A stretch of 64,000 nt of DNA from positions 682,001-746,000 of the forward strand of contig NZ_CP093310.2 of assembly GCF_022631235.3 (NCBI RefSeq). The letters run 5' to 3'. Numbering within the stretch: the first letter of the stretch is position 1; the number at the start of each line of letters is the position of its first letter. Positions 53,059-61,745 of this stretch are shown piece after piece. The notes beneath the pieces are model-generated. The model did not search any database. It saw nothing but the letters and a program-made list of their open reading frames with translations, and was not told the origin of the DNA. Origin of the DNA: Psychrobacter raelei. GTDB taxonomy: Bacteria > Pseudomonadota > Gammaproteobacteria > Pseudomonadales > Moraxellaceae. A program made the position numbers and the translations under genes.

Positions 53059-54288
53059 CTAAGGCTGTGCCAATAATCCTTTGATACGTTCAATGGCTTG
53101 CCGGCTTTCATCGACACTGGCCACCAGTGCTAGGCGGACAAAACCTTTACCTGGATTTACGCCATCAACTTCACGTGACAAGTAACGTCCTGCCAGCGCA
53201 TTGATATTGACCTGTTCATATAAGGCTTTGACAAAGGCCTCGTCATCTGGCTCGCCTTGTTCATCGACAAAGGGTGGGGGCACTTGTACCCATAAATAAA
53301 ATCCAGCATCTGGTTTGGTAAGAGTTAATGCCTCACCCAGCTCACTGATCCATAAATCGAACTTTTGGGCATAAAGCGTGCGGTTGTGCTCAACGTGTGC
53401 TTCATCTTGCCAAGCAGCGATAGAGGCCAGTTGGTGATGAATGGGTAATGCGGCGCCTTGATAGGTACGATATTGCAGGTACGGCTGTAATAAGCTGGCA
53501 TCACCTGCGATAAAGCCTGAGCGTAGCCCTGGCAGATTTGAGCGCTTGGACAACGAGTGGAACACCACGCAGTTTTTGTAATCATCGCGGCCCAGTTGCG
53601 CACACACTTCAAGTAGCCCAACAGGAGGCGACTCAAAATAAAGCTCGCTATAGCACTCATCACTGGCGATGATAAAGTTGTGTTGGTCCGACAGCTCAAT
53701 CAATGCCTGCCAATCATCGGCATCAAATACTGCTCCAGTGGGGTTGTTGGGGCTACACACAAAGACCAGCTGGGTACGCTCCCAAACGTCACTTGGCACC
53801 GAGCGGTAATCGCCCTTGAAATCATTATCCGCAGTACAAGGCACAAAATAGGGCTCTGCGCCGGCAAGCAAAGCGGCACCTTCATAAATCTGATAAAAAG
53901 GGTTTGGCATGACAATGAGGGGTTTATCAGATACATCATTGCCTGCGTCTAAGTTAATAGCGGCTTGGACGAAGCTAAATAAGGCCTCACGAGTACCCAT
54001 CACCGGGATAATCTGTGAGTCTGCACTGATGCGATTTAAGCTAAAGCGGTGTTGTAGCCAATCAGCAATGGCTTGGCGTAGCTCAGGTAAGCCACTGGTT
54101 GAGGGATAGTTTTGTACCTTGATTAGGTTGTCCGCTAGCGTCTGTAACACAAAAGAGGGCGGCTCATGCTTCGGCTCGCCAATACCAAGCTTGATGGTTT
54201 CAAACTCAGGGGCTGGGGTAGAGTGTGCCAATAAGGTAGCCATCTTGGCAAACGGATAAGGGTGCAGCAGCTCTAATTTTGGGTTCAT
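53059..54288 (-). CDS. dapC: succinyldiaminopimelate transaminase
   Basis: PLP enzyme in lysine/meso-DAP synthesis. 409 residues, aminotransferase class I/II. Seen: LHPYPFAKMATLL at the N-terminus, IKLGIGEPKHEPPSF, FVCSPNNPTGAVF (NNPTG from residue 181), ASDECYSELYF (PLP-pyridine Asp210), PLP Lys248 in SLSKRSNLPGLRSGFIAG, and the C-terminal KGFVRLALVAS. DapC acts with DapD and DapE, not in the window. Follows glnD by 60 bp; the map-glnD-dapC order is seen in Pseudomonas and relatives. Confidence 0.93.
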   Translation of the reverse strand: MNPKLELLHPYPFAKMATLLAHSTPAPEFETIKLGIGEPKHEPPSFVLQTLADNLIKVQNYPSTSGLPELRQAIADWLQHRFSLNRISADSQIIPVMGTREALFSFVQAAINLDAGNDVSDKPLIVMPNPFYQIYEGAALLAGAEPYFVPCTADNDFKGDYRSVPSDVWERTQLVFVCSPNNPTGAVFDADDWQALIELSDQHNFIIASDECYSELYFESPPVGLLEVCAQLGRDDYKNCVVFHSLSKRSNLPGLRSGFIAGDASLLQPYLQYRTYQGAALPIHHQLASIAAWQDEAHVEHNRTLYAQKFDLWISELGEALTLTKPDAGFYLWVQVPPPFVDEQGEPDDEAFVKALYEQVNINALAGRYLSREVDGVNPGKGFVRLALVASVDESRQAIERIKGLLAQP

Positions 54289-54348
54289 GATGGACCTATT
54301 TAAATATAGTGGTTAAGGTGCACAGACAATAACAGGTTTGTAAACCGC

Positions 54349-57048
54349 TCAACAGCTCGGTGTAAGCACGTCAATTAAGGTGGTTCTTAGGCGCTCAAGC
54401 TTAGCGTCACTGAGCATATTATCCCCAATGTCACTAATATAAAACATATCCTCAGCACGCTCGCCTAAGGTAGTAATGCGCGCGGCATGGACCTCAATGC
54501 CCTCGTTCAAGAATACCTGACCAATGCGCGCCAGTAACCCCGGCTGATCTAGGGTAGTTAGGCTCATCACATGCTGGCGACTGGCTTCATTATAGTTAAA
54601 ATCAATGGTGGTGGGTACTTGAAAGTTCTTTAAGCGCCGTGGTAAGCGCTTTTGAACCAGCTTGGGCGTTTCAGGGTTTTTAAAGGCGTCAATTAAGCGG
54701 CGGGTCAACTCCTCACGCGATTCAGGGTCAGTCAATAAGGTGCCATGGCGATCAAGTAACACATAAGAATCTAAGGCAAAGTCGCGCGTGGCAGTAATAA
54801 TACGTGCATCGAGCACATCTAGATTCATTTGATCAAACACCGCCATAGTCACTGCAAATAAGTTGGCCTGATCTTGGGTGTAGATAAAAATTTGTACCGC
54901 ATCGAGTGCCAATTCTCTATGCTCACGCAGCACAATTAAGGGCTCACTGTTGGCATCGGAAGCACGGCCAATAGGGGGGTGATTTAAGATGGCCTCAGTA
55001 TGCCACATAATGGCTTCTGGGATTTCACGTAAAAAATACTCATCGCCGAGCTCATCCCATAGTGCCAATACCTCCTCACGGTTCATGTGCTGATTGTCGA
55101 CTTTATCCAGCATGGTCAGTGCCTGTTGACGAGTAGTGGCAATCATTTCTTGACGGTTGGTGGGCGCATCTAAATCGGCACGTAAAATACGCCGAGTTTG
55201 GGTATATAACTGCTTCATTAAGCTGGCACGCCAGCTATTCCATAGCTGAGGATTGGTGGCGTTCATGTCTGCGACGGTGAGTACATACAGGTGATTTAGA
55301 TGAGTGACATTACCGACTAAATTGGCAAACTTAGTCACCACTTCAGGGTCAGAGATGTCTTGTTTTTGTGCAGTCATCGACATGAGCAGATGATATCGAG
55401 TCAGCCAACCAATCAATTTGGCATCGGCCTCACTCATGCCATGGCTGAGACAAAACTCAATGGCATCACGCTCTCCAAGCTCGCTGTGATCACCGCCGCG
55501 GCCTTTGGCAATATCATGGAAGATAGCTGCCAGTACAATAATCTCTTTACGCTCGATGCGTTTGTAAATAGAGCCTACCAGTGCAAAGTCATCTTGGTAT
55601 TTGGGGCTGGTAAAGCGGTGCAGCATACGAATAAGTAGCAAGATATGTGCATCCACGGTATAGCGGTGGAACAAGTCATACTGCATCAGCCCAATTAAAT
55701 TGACAAATTGCGGCATATAGTTGGCCAGCACCCCGTAGCGCTTCATAATACGTAGGCGATGAAACAGGTAGTTTTGCTCTTTTAAATTATCTAAGAACAG
55801 CTTTTTGTGCAATGGGTTATCACGATAGTGCTGATCAATGCCTCGCGCCGCAATTTTTAGCGCGCGCAACGTGCGGGTGCGGATATGCTTAATGCCATGC
55901 TGACCCATTAATAAAAACATCTCTAAAATGGCTTCAGGATGCTGAGCAAATACGTGATGGTGGGCAATGGCAATATGATCACCGACTCGGTTAAAGCGGG
56001 CATTTAATACTGATTTTTCGGGACGCTCTGATTCAGGTAGACGCGCCTCAATTAAGGTCTCGTAATAGTGCGAAGTCAGCATTTCAGACAGGGTGGAGAT
56101 TTGCATGGCGCAGCGGTAATAGTCGCGCATGAAGTTTTCTACGGCTGCATTAGGCTCATCTTCCTCGCTTTGCTCATACCCCATACGCTCCGCGATGTCA
56201 CGCTGATAATCGAACAGCAGTTTGTTTTCATTGCGGCCGGTTAAATGATGCAAATGATGACGGATGCGCCATAAAAACCCTTCTGCAAACATCAGCTCAT
56301 CGAATTCTTTTTCGGTCAAAAAGTCCTGCGGTACTAAGTCGTATAATTTGGTAATGCGAAAATAGCGTTTGGTAATCCAGCCAATGGTATGGATGTCACG
56401 CAGACCCCCTGGGGATTTTTTGATATCTGGCTCAAGATTATATTCAGTGCCATTATGAAGCAAATGACGGGCGCGGGCTTCAGCCATTTTGGCATCATAA
56501 AACTCTTTTTGAGACCAAGTTTGTTGCACCACGTTGTTAGGGATGGCGCTTAAACTGTCGTTGCCGATTAATAGGCGTGCCTCAAGTAAGTTGGTGGCGA
56601 CTGTGATGTCTGTGGCCACTTGCAGACAATCCTCTATGGTGCGCACCGCAATACCCGGCTCAATACCCACATCCCATAAGCGCGCCACAAAGCCATCTAC
56701 CTTTTGTGAGGTTTCAGTACTTAATGTATCGGGGGAGAGTATCAGGATGTCCACATCGGAATAAGGCGACAGCTCACCTCGGCCATAGCCGCCCACAGCA
56801 AATAGCGCCAAATCCGTTTGCGTCAGCTCATGTAACTTAAACAGCTCAATCAGTAGGCTATCAATGGACGCAGCTCTCGCCTCTACCAAGTGACGAATAT
56901 CGACCCCTTTTTCCAACGCCGTGGCAATGTCCGCCTCAATTTGCTTGAGCCAATCGGGTATCCCCAAATTGCGAGATTGAGCTTCACTGTGCGCGGTCAA
57001 ATCAGGCAAGGGCGTGATTAAGGAGTCGGTGGGATCGCTAATAAACAT
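54349..57048 (-). CDS. glnD: [protein-PII] uridylyltransferase / uridylyl-removing enzyme
   Basis: Nitrogen sensor that uridylylates PII under glutamine limitation. 899 residues from the ATG at 57048; a TTG four codons upstream (57060) is possible. Domains: nucleotidyltransferase with GGYGRGE (86-92) and DVD (98-100), helical linker, HD hydrolase domain with AAIFHDIAKGRGGDHSE, and two ACT domains at the C-terminus (EHRELALDAVQIFIYTQDQ; MSLTTLDQPGLLARIGQVF). Upstream map is separated by a terminator. glnB is not present. Confidence 0.97.
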   Translation of the reverse strand: MFISDPTDSLITPLPDLTAHSEAQSRNLGIPDWLKQIEADIATALEKGVDIRHLVEARAASIDSLLIELFKLHELTQTDLALFAVGGYGRGELSPYSDVDILILSPDTLSTETSQKVDGFVARLWDVGIEPGIAVRTIEDCLQVATDITVATNLLEARLLIGNDSLSAIPNNVVQQTWSQKEFYDAKMAEARARHLLHNGTEYNLEPDIKKSPGGLRDIHTIGWITKRYFRITKLYDLVPQDFLTEKEFDELMFAEGFLWRIRHHLHHLTGRNENKLLFDYQRDIAERMGYEQSEEDEPNAAVENFMRDYYRCAMQISTLSEMLTSHYYETLIEARLPESERPEKSVLNARFNRVGDHIAIAHHHVFAQHPEAILEMFLLMGQHGIKHIRTRTLRALKIAARGIDQHYRDNPLHKKLFLDNLKEQNYLFHRLRIMKRYGVLANYMPQFVNLIGLMQYDLFHRYTVDAHILLLIRMLHRFTSPKYQDDFALVGSIYKRIERKEIIVLAAIFHDIAKGRGGDHSELGERDAIEFCLSHGMSEADAKLIGWLTRYHLLMSMTAQKQDISDPEVVTKFANLVGNVTHLNHLYVLTVADMNATNPQLWNSWRASLMKQLYTQTRRILRADLDAPTNRQEMIATTRQQALTMLDKVDNQHMNREEVLALWDELGDEYFLREIPEAIMWHTEAILNHPPIGRASDANSEPLIVLREHRELALDAVQIFIYTQDQANLFAVTMAVFDQMNLDVLDARIITATRDFALDSYVLLDRHGTLLTDPESREELTRRLIDAFKNPETPKLVQKRLPRRLKNFQVPTTIDFNYNEASRQHVMSLTTLDQPGLLARIGQVFLNEGIEVHAARITTLGERAEDMFYISDIGDNMLSDAKLERLRTTLIDVLTPSC

Positions 57049-57179
57049 GGTCAGTTCCAAACAGGGTATAGGGTCTTAAGATAATAGCCAATTAACGTGG
57101 CGCAAGTCATTTATAACATAAGTTTTTTTGTGACATAAGTTTAATTAACGCCTCAAAAGTATCACCTCTTTTATTTTGC

Positions 57180-57210
57180 CAAAAAAAAGACCACCGAAGG
57201 CAGTCTTTTT
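57180..57210 (-). terminator. intrinsic terminator after map
   Basis: Read on the minus strand: arms AAAAAGACTGCC with internal-loop pairing GAC-CC / GG-GTC, then a T-run of about ten (57180-57189). It separates map from glnD. Confidence 0.7.
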
Positions 57211-57217
57211 TATCACA

Positions 57218-58018
57218 TTAGGCGGTTAAGAAGCTTAAATCTTCTTCAGGACGGGTCGTGAATACCTCACAGCCGTTATCAGTGACCATTAAGGTGTGCT
57301 CCCACTGTGCTGACAGCTTACGGTCTTTAGTAATGGCGGTCCACTGGTCTGGTAAGATTTTGGTCTTCCAGGTGCCTTGGTTAATCATGGGCTCAATGGT
57401 AAAGGTCATACCGGTTTTTAATTCCATACCTGTTCCCTTACGGCCGTAATGCATCACTTGCGGCTCATGGTGGAAGGTATTACTGATGCCATGACCACAG
57501 AATTCACGCACAATGCTAAAGCGTTCAGGCTCAACCACTTCTTGGATGGCCGCACCGATATCACCAAGATGTGCGCCATTTTTGACCACACTCATACCTG
57601 CATATAACGCTTTTTGTGCCACGTCACAGATACGCTGCGCCATGATAGAGCCTTCACCGATAATCCACATTCTTGAGGTATCGCCATAATAGCCATCTTT
57701 AATCACAGTCACATCAATGTTAATGATGTCACCGTCTTTTAAGATTTTATTATCGGCTGGGATGCCATGACACACCACGTGGTTTACCGAAGTACAAATC
57801 GACTTAGGAAAAGGGGGGTGGCCGTAGTTTAAGGGTGCAGGAATTGCGCCTTGGACATTAACGATATAGTCATGAGCCAACTGATTTAGGGTCTCAGTGG
57901 TCACGCCTTCTTTGACATGCTCATCAAGCATAACCAAGACATCACTGGCAAGTTTACCGGCGATGCGCATTTTTTCGATGGCTTCTGGGCCAAGTATTAA
58001 ATTGTCTGTATTACTCAT
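57218..58018 (-). CDS. map: methionine aminopeptidase type I
   Basis: Removes the initiator Met from nascent proteins; needs two metal ions. 266 residues from the ATG at 58018; a TTG six codons upstream is the alternative. Metal-binding Asp residues in GDIINIDVTVIKDGYYGDTSRM, His/Glu in CGHGISNTFHHEPQ, and MTFTIEPMINQG and SAQWEHTLMVTDNGCEV. A divergent gene to rpsB, as in many proteobacteria. Confidence 0.97.
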   Translation of the reverse strand: MSNTDNLILGPEAIEKMRIAGKLASDVLVMLDEHVKEGVTTETLNQLAHDYIVNVQGAIPAPLNYGHPPFPKSICTSVNHVVCHGIPADNKILKDGDIINIDVTVIKDGYYGDTSRMWIIGEGSIMAQRICDVAQKALYAGMSVVKNGAHLGDIGAAIQEVVEPERFSIVREFCGHGISNTFHHEPQVMHYGRKGTGMELKTGMTFTIEPMINQGTWKTKILPDQWTAITKDRKLSAQWEHTLMVTDNGCEVFTTRPEEDLSFLTA

Positions 58019-58677
58019 AGTATTTTTGTTTTTCAAGTTGGTTAGAAAAATAAAAGACGGCTGATGTATCAGCGAGGCATAGCATTGGCCACGCGCAGGG
58101 AGGATCAGGGGTCTGATAACGAAAGCGGCTTACTTTGTACTTGCCGCGCTTAACTCTTTATACTGACGATAGTGATAAAAACTAAAGCGATAAAAAAAGC
58201 GGCTTGGACAAATGCTATTTTAGCAAGTTTCCCATTATACCATAGCTATAAGACAGCCTTGATGGTGGTTTTTTTATACCTATGTTATGCCAAATCAATA
58301 CAGCACCTCTTAAAATCTCGCCAAAGCGAAAACATACAAAAACATGGGCATAGCAAAGTGCAGCGCAGTGGCAATAACACTTCTATATTCGCTTTATATA
58401 TGGTAAAATACTGACCTTATTTTCTTTGTTGTCTGCTGCCTTGCCCAAAAGCCTGTGGCATCAGGCTCAACGTAAAATATAGATGAACTTATTAACCAAT
58501 GACACACACATTGCGCTAAAAAATGGCTGGGTGTTTGTCGGCTTGACTAATTTGCTTTGTTGTTTCCTATTGCAGATGATTTATTTATCACGGTAGGGCG
58601 GGATTGAGCAGATGCGTGTCGACAAATCGGTGATTTTTGCAGTGTGGAGGCATAACCCAATAACTAAGGAATTTTAC
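58019..58677. other. 659-bp divergent spacer, map / rpsB leader
   Basis: No supported gene. It holds the map promoter (leftward) and the rpsB promoter at 58401-58409, so about 270 bases of rpsB leader. E. coli S2 represses its own operon through an rpsB leader structure; a similar element is likely here but I could not fold it by eye. A frame of 80 codons at 58172-58414 has no ribosome binding site. Confidence 0.5.
58401..58409 (+). promoter_or_regulatory. extended -10 promoter for rpsB
   Basis: TGG then TAAAAT (58404-58409). It implies a leader of about 270 bases. Confidence 0.45.
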
Positions 58678-59466
58678 ATGTCAAACAGTCCAACTAATAT
58701 GCCAATGCGCGACCTTCTACAAGCGGGTGCTCACTTCGGTCACCAAACTCGTTTTTGGAACCCAAAAATGAACCAGTACATCTTTGGTGCGCGCAACAAA
58801 ATTCATATCATCAACCTTGAGCACACTGTTAAAGCATTCAACGAAGCGTTGACTTATGTTAACGGTTTAGCGGCTAAAAACAACAAAGTATTATTCGTTG
58901 GTACTAAGCGTGCAGCAAGCGGCGTAATCCGTGAGCAAGCTTTACGTGCTGGCCAGCCATACGTTGATCACCGCTGGTTAGGTGGTATGTTGACTAACTG
59001 GAAAACACTACGTCAGTCAATCAACCGTCTAAAAGAGCTAGAAAAACAAGCTGAAGATGGTACTTTCGCTAAGTTAACTAAGCGTGAAGCGTTAGAGCGT
59101 ACCCGTGCTATGGAAAAACTAGAGCGCTCTTTAGGTGGTATTAAAAACATGGGCGGTCTACCTGACGCAATCTTCGTTGTAGACGTTGATCATGAAGCCA
59201 TTGCTATTAAAGAAGCTAAAAACTTAGGTATCCCAGTTATCGGTATCGTTGATACTAACTCAAACCCAGATAACGTTGACTACATCATTCCAGCTAACGA
59301 CGATGCTATCCGTGCCGTAACGTTATACGTTACTCGTATGGCTGATGCGATCATCGCTGGTAAAGAATACGCCAAAACCCAAGCTGGTGGCGCTGCTGAA
59401 GCTCCTGCTGCTGAAGACGTTCAAACTGAAGAAGCTGCAGCACCTGAAGCTGATTCAGCTGAGTAA
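58678..59466 (+). CDS. rpsB: 30S ribosomal protein S2
   Basis: 262 residues from the ATG at 58678, with AAGGA eight bases before it; an in-frame ATG 22 codons earlier lacks a site. Sequence starts [20 protein letters not shown], with the S2 hallmarks [34 protein letters not shown] and [24 protein letters not shown]. The C-terminal 25 residues are Ala/Glu-rich. tsf follows by 192 bp. Confidence 0.99.
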   Translation: MSNSPTNMPMRDLLQAGAHFGHQTRFWNPKMNQYIFGARNKIHIINLEHTVKAFNEALTYVNGLAAKNNKVLFVGTKRAASGVIREQALRAGQPYVDHRWLGGMLTNWKTLRQSINRLKELEKQAEDGTFAKLTKREALERTRAMEKLERSLGGIKNMGGLPDAIFVVDVDHEAIAIKEAKNLGIPVIGIVDTNSNPDNVDYIIPANDDAIRAVTLYVTRMADAIIAGKEYAKTQAGGAAEAPAAEDVQTEEAAAPEADSAE

Positions 59467-59552
59467 TTGAATTAAGTAGCAGAGGAATTGAGAGTGGGTA
59501 ACGTTTGACATAAACGGTGACCTAATCTCATAAGTATTCTATGACCTATTGC

Positions 59553-59580
59553 GGCATGATGTGGAAACCCTCGTCATGCC
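59553..59580 (+). promoter_or_regulatory. hairpin in the rpsB-tsf intergenic region
   Basis: 9-bp stem GGCATGATG (59553-59561) with CGTCATGCC (59572-59580), one wobble, loop of 10 bases, followed by CTTGTCATTTT. It is a weak terminator or attenuator candidate that could set the S2 to EF-Ts ratio. Confidence 0.55.
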
Positions 59581-59658
59581 CTTGTCATTTTATAAACTTA
59601 CACTGCTTATTTATATTATAATTTTATACACCATAACTACTCAAATAGAGGAAAAAAT

Positions 59659-60537
59659 ATGTCTAAGATTTCTGCTAAATTAGTAAAAGAGCTTCGTGAC
59701 CGTACTGGCCTTGGCATGATGGAATGTAAAAAAGCGCTAGAAGAAACAAATGGTGATGTTGAGCAAGCGATCGACAACCTACGTAAATCAGGTCAAGCAA
59801 AAGCGGCTAAAAAAGCAGGTAACATTGCCGCTGACGGCGCTATCGTAATCGCTCAAGAAGGCAACAAAGCTATCTTGCTAGAAGTTAACTGCCAAACTGA
59901 CTTCGTCGCTAAAGATGACAACTTCACTGAATTTGCTAATAAAGTAGCTGAATTAGCCCTAGCTAACAACACCACTGATGTTGCCGCTATTTCTGAGCTT
60001 GACTACGGCAATGGCCAAAGCGTTGAAGAAGCTCGCGTTGCTTTGGTTCAAAAAATTGGTGAAAACATCCAAGTACGCCGTGCAAAAATCATCGAAGGTG
60101 ACAACCTAGCGTCTTACCGTCATGGTCTACGTATCGGTGTGGTTGTATCAAGCGAAGGCGGTCAAGAAGACAGCGGCAAAAACTTAGCGATGCACATCGC
60201 AGCGTTCAACCCAGTAGCCGTTAACGACACTGACGTTCCAGCTGATATCCTAGCTCGTGAAAAAGACATCGCTGAAGCCAAAGCTCGTGAATCTGGTAAA
60301 CCTGACAACATCATCGAAAAAATGATCGAAGGTGGCCTACGTAAGTACCTAGACGAAGTTGTATTGGTTCGTCAAGCTTACGTCATGGACAACGAGAAGA
60401 AAGTAGGTGATGTACTTAAAGCTGACGGCGTAACGGTTAAAGACTTCGTACGCTTTGAAGTTGGTGAAGGTATCGAGAAAAAACAAGAAGACTTCGCTGC
60501 TGAAGTTGCTGCTGCCCAGGCTGCTGCTGCTCAATAA
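59659..60537 (+). CDS. tsf: elongation factor Ts
   Basis: GDP exchange factor for EF-Tu. 292 residues. N-terminal UBA-like [23 protein letters not shown], the EF-Tu contact [10 protein letters not shown], and the coiled-coil/dimerisation region; C-terminal [30 protein letters not shown] precedes the ATG. Terminator at 60583. Confidence 0.99.
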   Translation: MSKISAKLVKELRDRTGLGMMECKKALEETNGDVEQAIDNLRKSGQAKAAKKAGNIAADGAIVIAQEGNKAILLEVNCQTDFVAKDDNFTEFANKVAELALANNTTDVAAISELDYGNGQSVEEARVALVQKIGENIQVRRAKIIEGDNLASYRHGLRIGVVVSSEGGQEDSGKNLAMHIAAFNPVAVNDTDVPADILAREKDIAEAKARESGKPDNIIEKMIEGGLRKYLDEVVLVRQAYVMDNEKKVGDVLKADGVTVKDFVRFEVGEGIEKKQEDFAAEVAAAQAAAAQ

Positions 60538-60582
60538 GCGCATGAATATAAGCAATCAGATGTTTGATTGTTTTGCTTCAAG

Positions 60583-60615
60583 AAAGTCCATCACGTTGTG
60601 ATGGGCTTTTTTTTG
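60583..60615 (+). terminator. intrinsic terminator after tsf
   Basis: 12-bp stem (60583-60594 with 60598-60609, one wobble), loop GTT, T-run. Confidence 0.92.
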
Positions 60616-60713
60616 TTTTTGTCTAAAAATAAGCGCACTATACCTGCGCATATTTAATGCTATTATATTAAAGGTATTTGATAGAGTTTATTTAACTGGA
60701 TGAAACAAAAATC

Positions 60714-61592
60714 ATGGCTGATGCGGATGTCACTTTTAGCGATTTAATTAAAAGAGGGCGGCAATGCTTCGCCTATCCTTCAAGGCATGCCGAAAAGCGC
60801 ATTAGACAACGCACCTCACTGACGCCAAAAGAGCTGATGCTTTTGCTCGATGAGAATGTGTGTGTTGATATCAGTCAGAAATATGGGCTAAGCAAGCGTC
60901 ATTTATTGTTTTATAGCCCGAAAGATAAATACTATTATGTGGCTCTACAGAATGTGAACACAGGCAAAGTCATCACTGTGTGGCATCTAAACTACCATCG
61001 CCAATTGGCATGGTCAGTGACCCAAGAGCAGTGCGCAAAAGCCCGTAAGATTTATCATGACTATTTATGTGAGCAGCAAACTGCTAAAGCAGATGACAAT
61101 GAACCATTATCATGCCAGCCAGAAGCAATAGCCTGTAGGAAGCAAGCCAACAAAAGATGCAAGCAAGTCACGGCTTTTAAACGGGTTTATAAGGTATATG
61201 TCAAAGCGTCTTATATCTGCGAGTCTGGGCAAGCCAAAAGAAAGACCTTGCTAACACTAGAGGTTGATTATTATATTAATGACTTTGAACGCAGTATTAA
61301 ATCACTGCTAAAACAGGACGAGACGCTGTTTGATAAAATCAATCATCAAATTCGGCGCAAACGCCTGTTTCACGAGAGTATTTACGCCATTGTTTTTGTG
61401 AATAAAAAAGACCTGACCGACACTTATTTAATTGATGTCAGGCCGCACTGGGTCGCTCTAGAACAGGCGCAAAAGATTGCCCATAAGCGCAAAGTCATGA
61501 ATCGCTTATTGCTCGATTATCAAACCCCATATGTCTCTTTGCCACTACCCATATCAATGCGGCTACTGCGGCTGCCTATGCCTACAAGCTGA
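60714..61592 (+). CDS. uncharacterised protein with DUF4258-like N-terminus
   Basis: 292 residues, no signal peptide. Residues 14-85 contain RHAEKRIRQRTSLTPKELM, then RHLLFYSPKDKYYYVALQ and GKVITVWHL: this HAxxRxxxR...VITVW pattern recalls the DUF4258 fold, which is related to RelE/BrnT-type toxins. I am not certain of this link. The remaining 170 residues are Lys/Arg-rich (CRKQANKRCKQVTAFKRVY) with no family I know, and include a segment with paired basic residues (NHQIRRKRLFHES). No antitoxin-like neighbour is present. It sits between tsf and convergent ppc with no strong ribosome binding site. Confidence 0.7.
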   Translation: MADADVTFSDLIKRGRQCFAYPSRHAEKRIRQRTSLTPKELMLLLDENVCVDISQKYGLSKRHLLFYSPKDKYYYVALQNVNTGKVITVWHLNYHRQLAWSVTQEQCAKARKIYHDYLCEQQTAKADDNEPLSCQPEAIACRKQANKRCKQVTAFKRVYKVYVKASYICESGQAKRKTLLTLEVDYYINDFERSIKSLLKQDETLFDKINHQIRRKRLFHESIYAIVFVNKKDLTDTYLIDVRPHWVALEQAQKIAHKRKVMNRLLLDYQTPYVSLPLPISMRLLRLPMPTS

Positions 61593-61682
61593 CCATAATA
61601 GTCAATAGTCAGATAACACAGGTTGATGCTAAAGCGCTTGAGCGTGTTGTTTGATAACATGTTTTGGTCTTTTGATTGACAT

Positions 61683-61720
61683 AAGAAAGCCCTTCACTCA
61701 CTCAGTGAAGGGCTTTTTCA
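61683..61720. terminator. bidirectional terminator between the uncharacterised gene and ppc
   Basis: 13-bp perfect stem (61686-61698 with 61704-61716), loop CACTC-like, T-run to 61718 on the plus strand; the minus strand has a shorter T-run. Confidence 0.9.
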
Positions 61721-61745
61721 TTGTTTATCTTTCAATGCTTCAATG

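Noticed and set aside
58172..58414. 80-codon frame in the map-rpsB spacer
   Set aside because: Starts with GTG without a ribosome binding site and overlaps the rpsB promoter.
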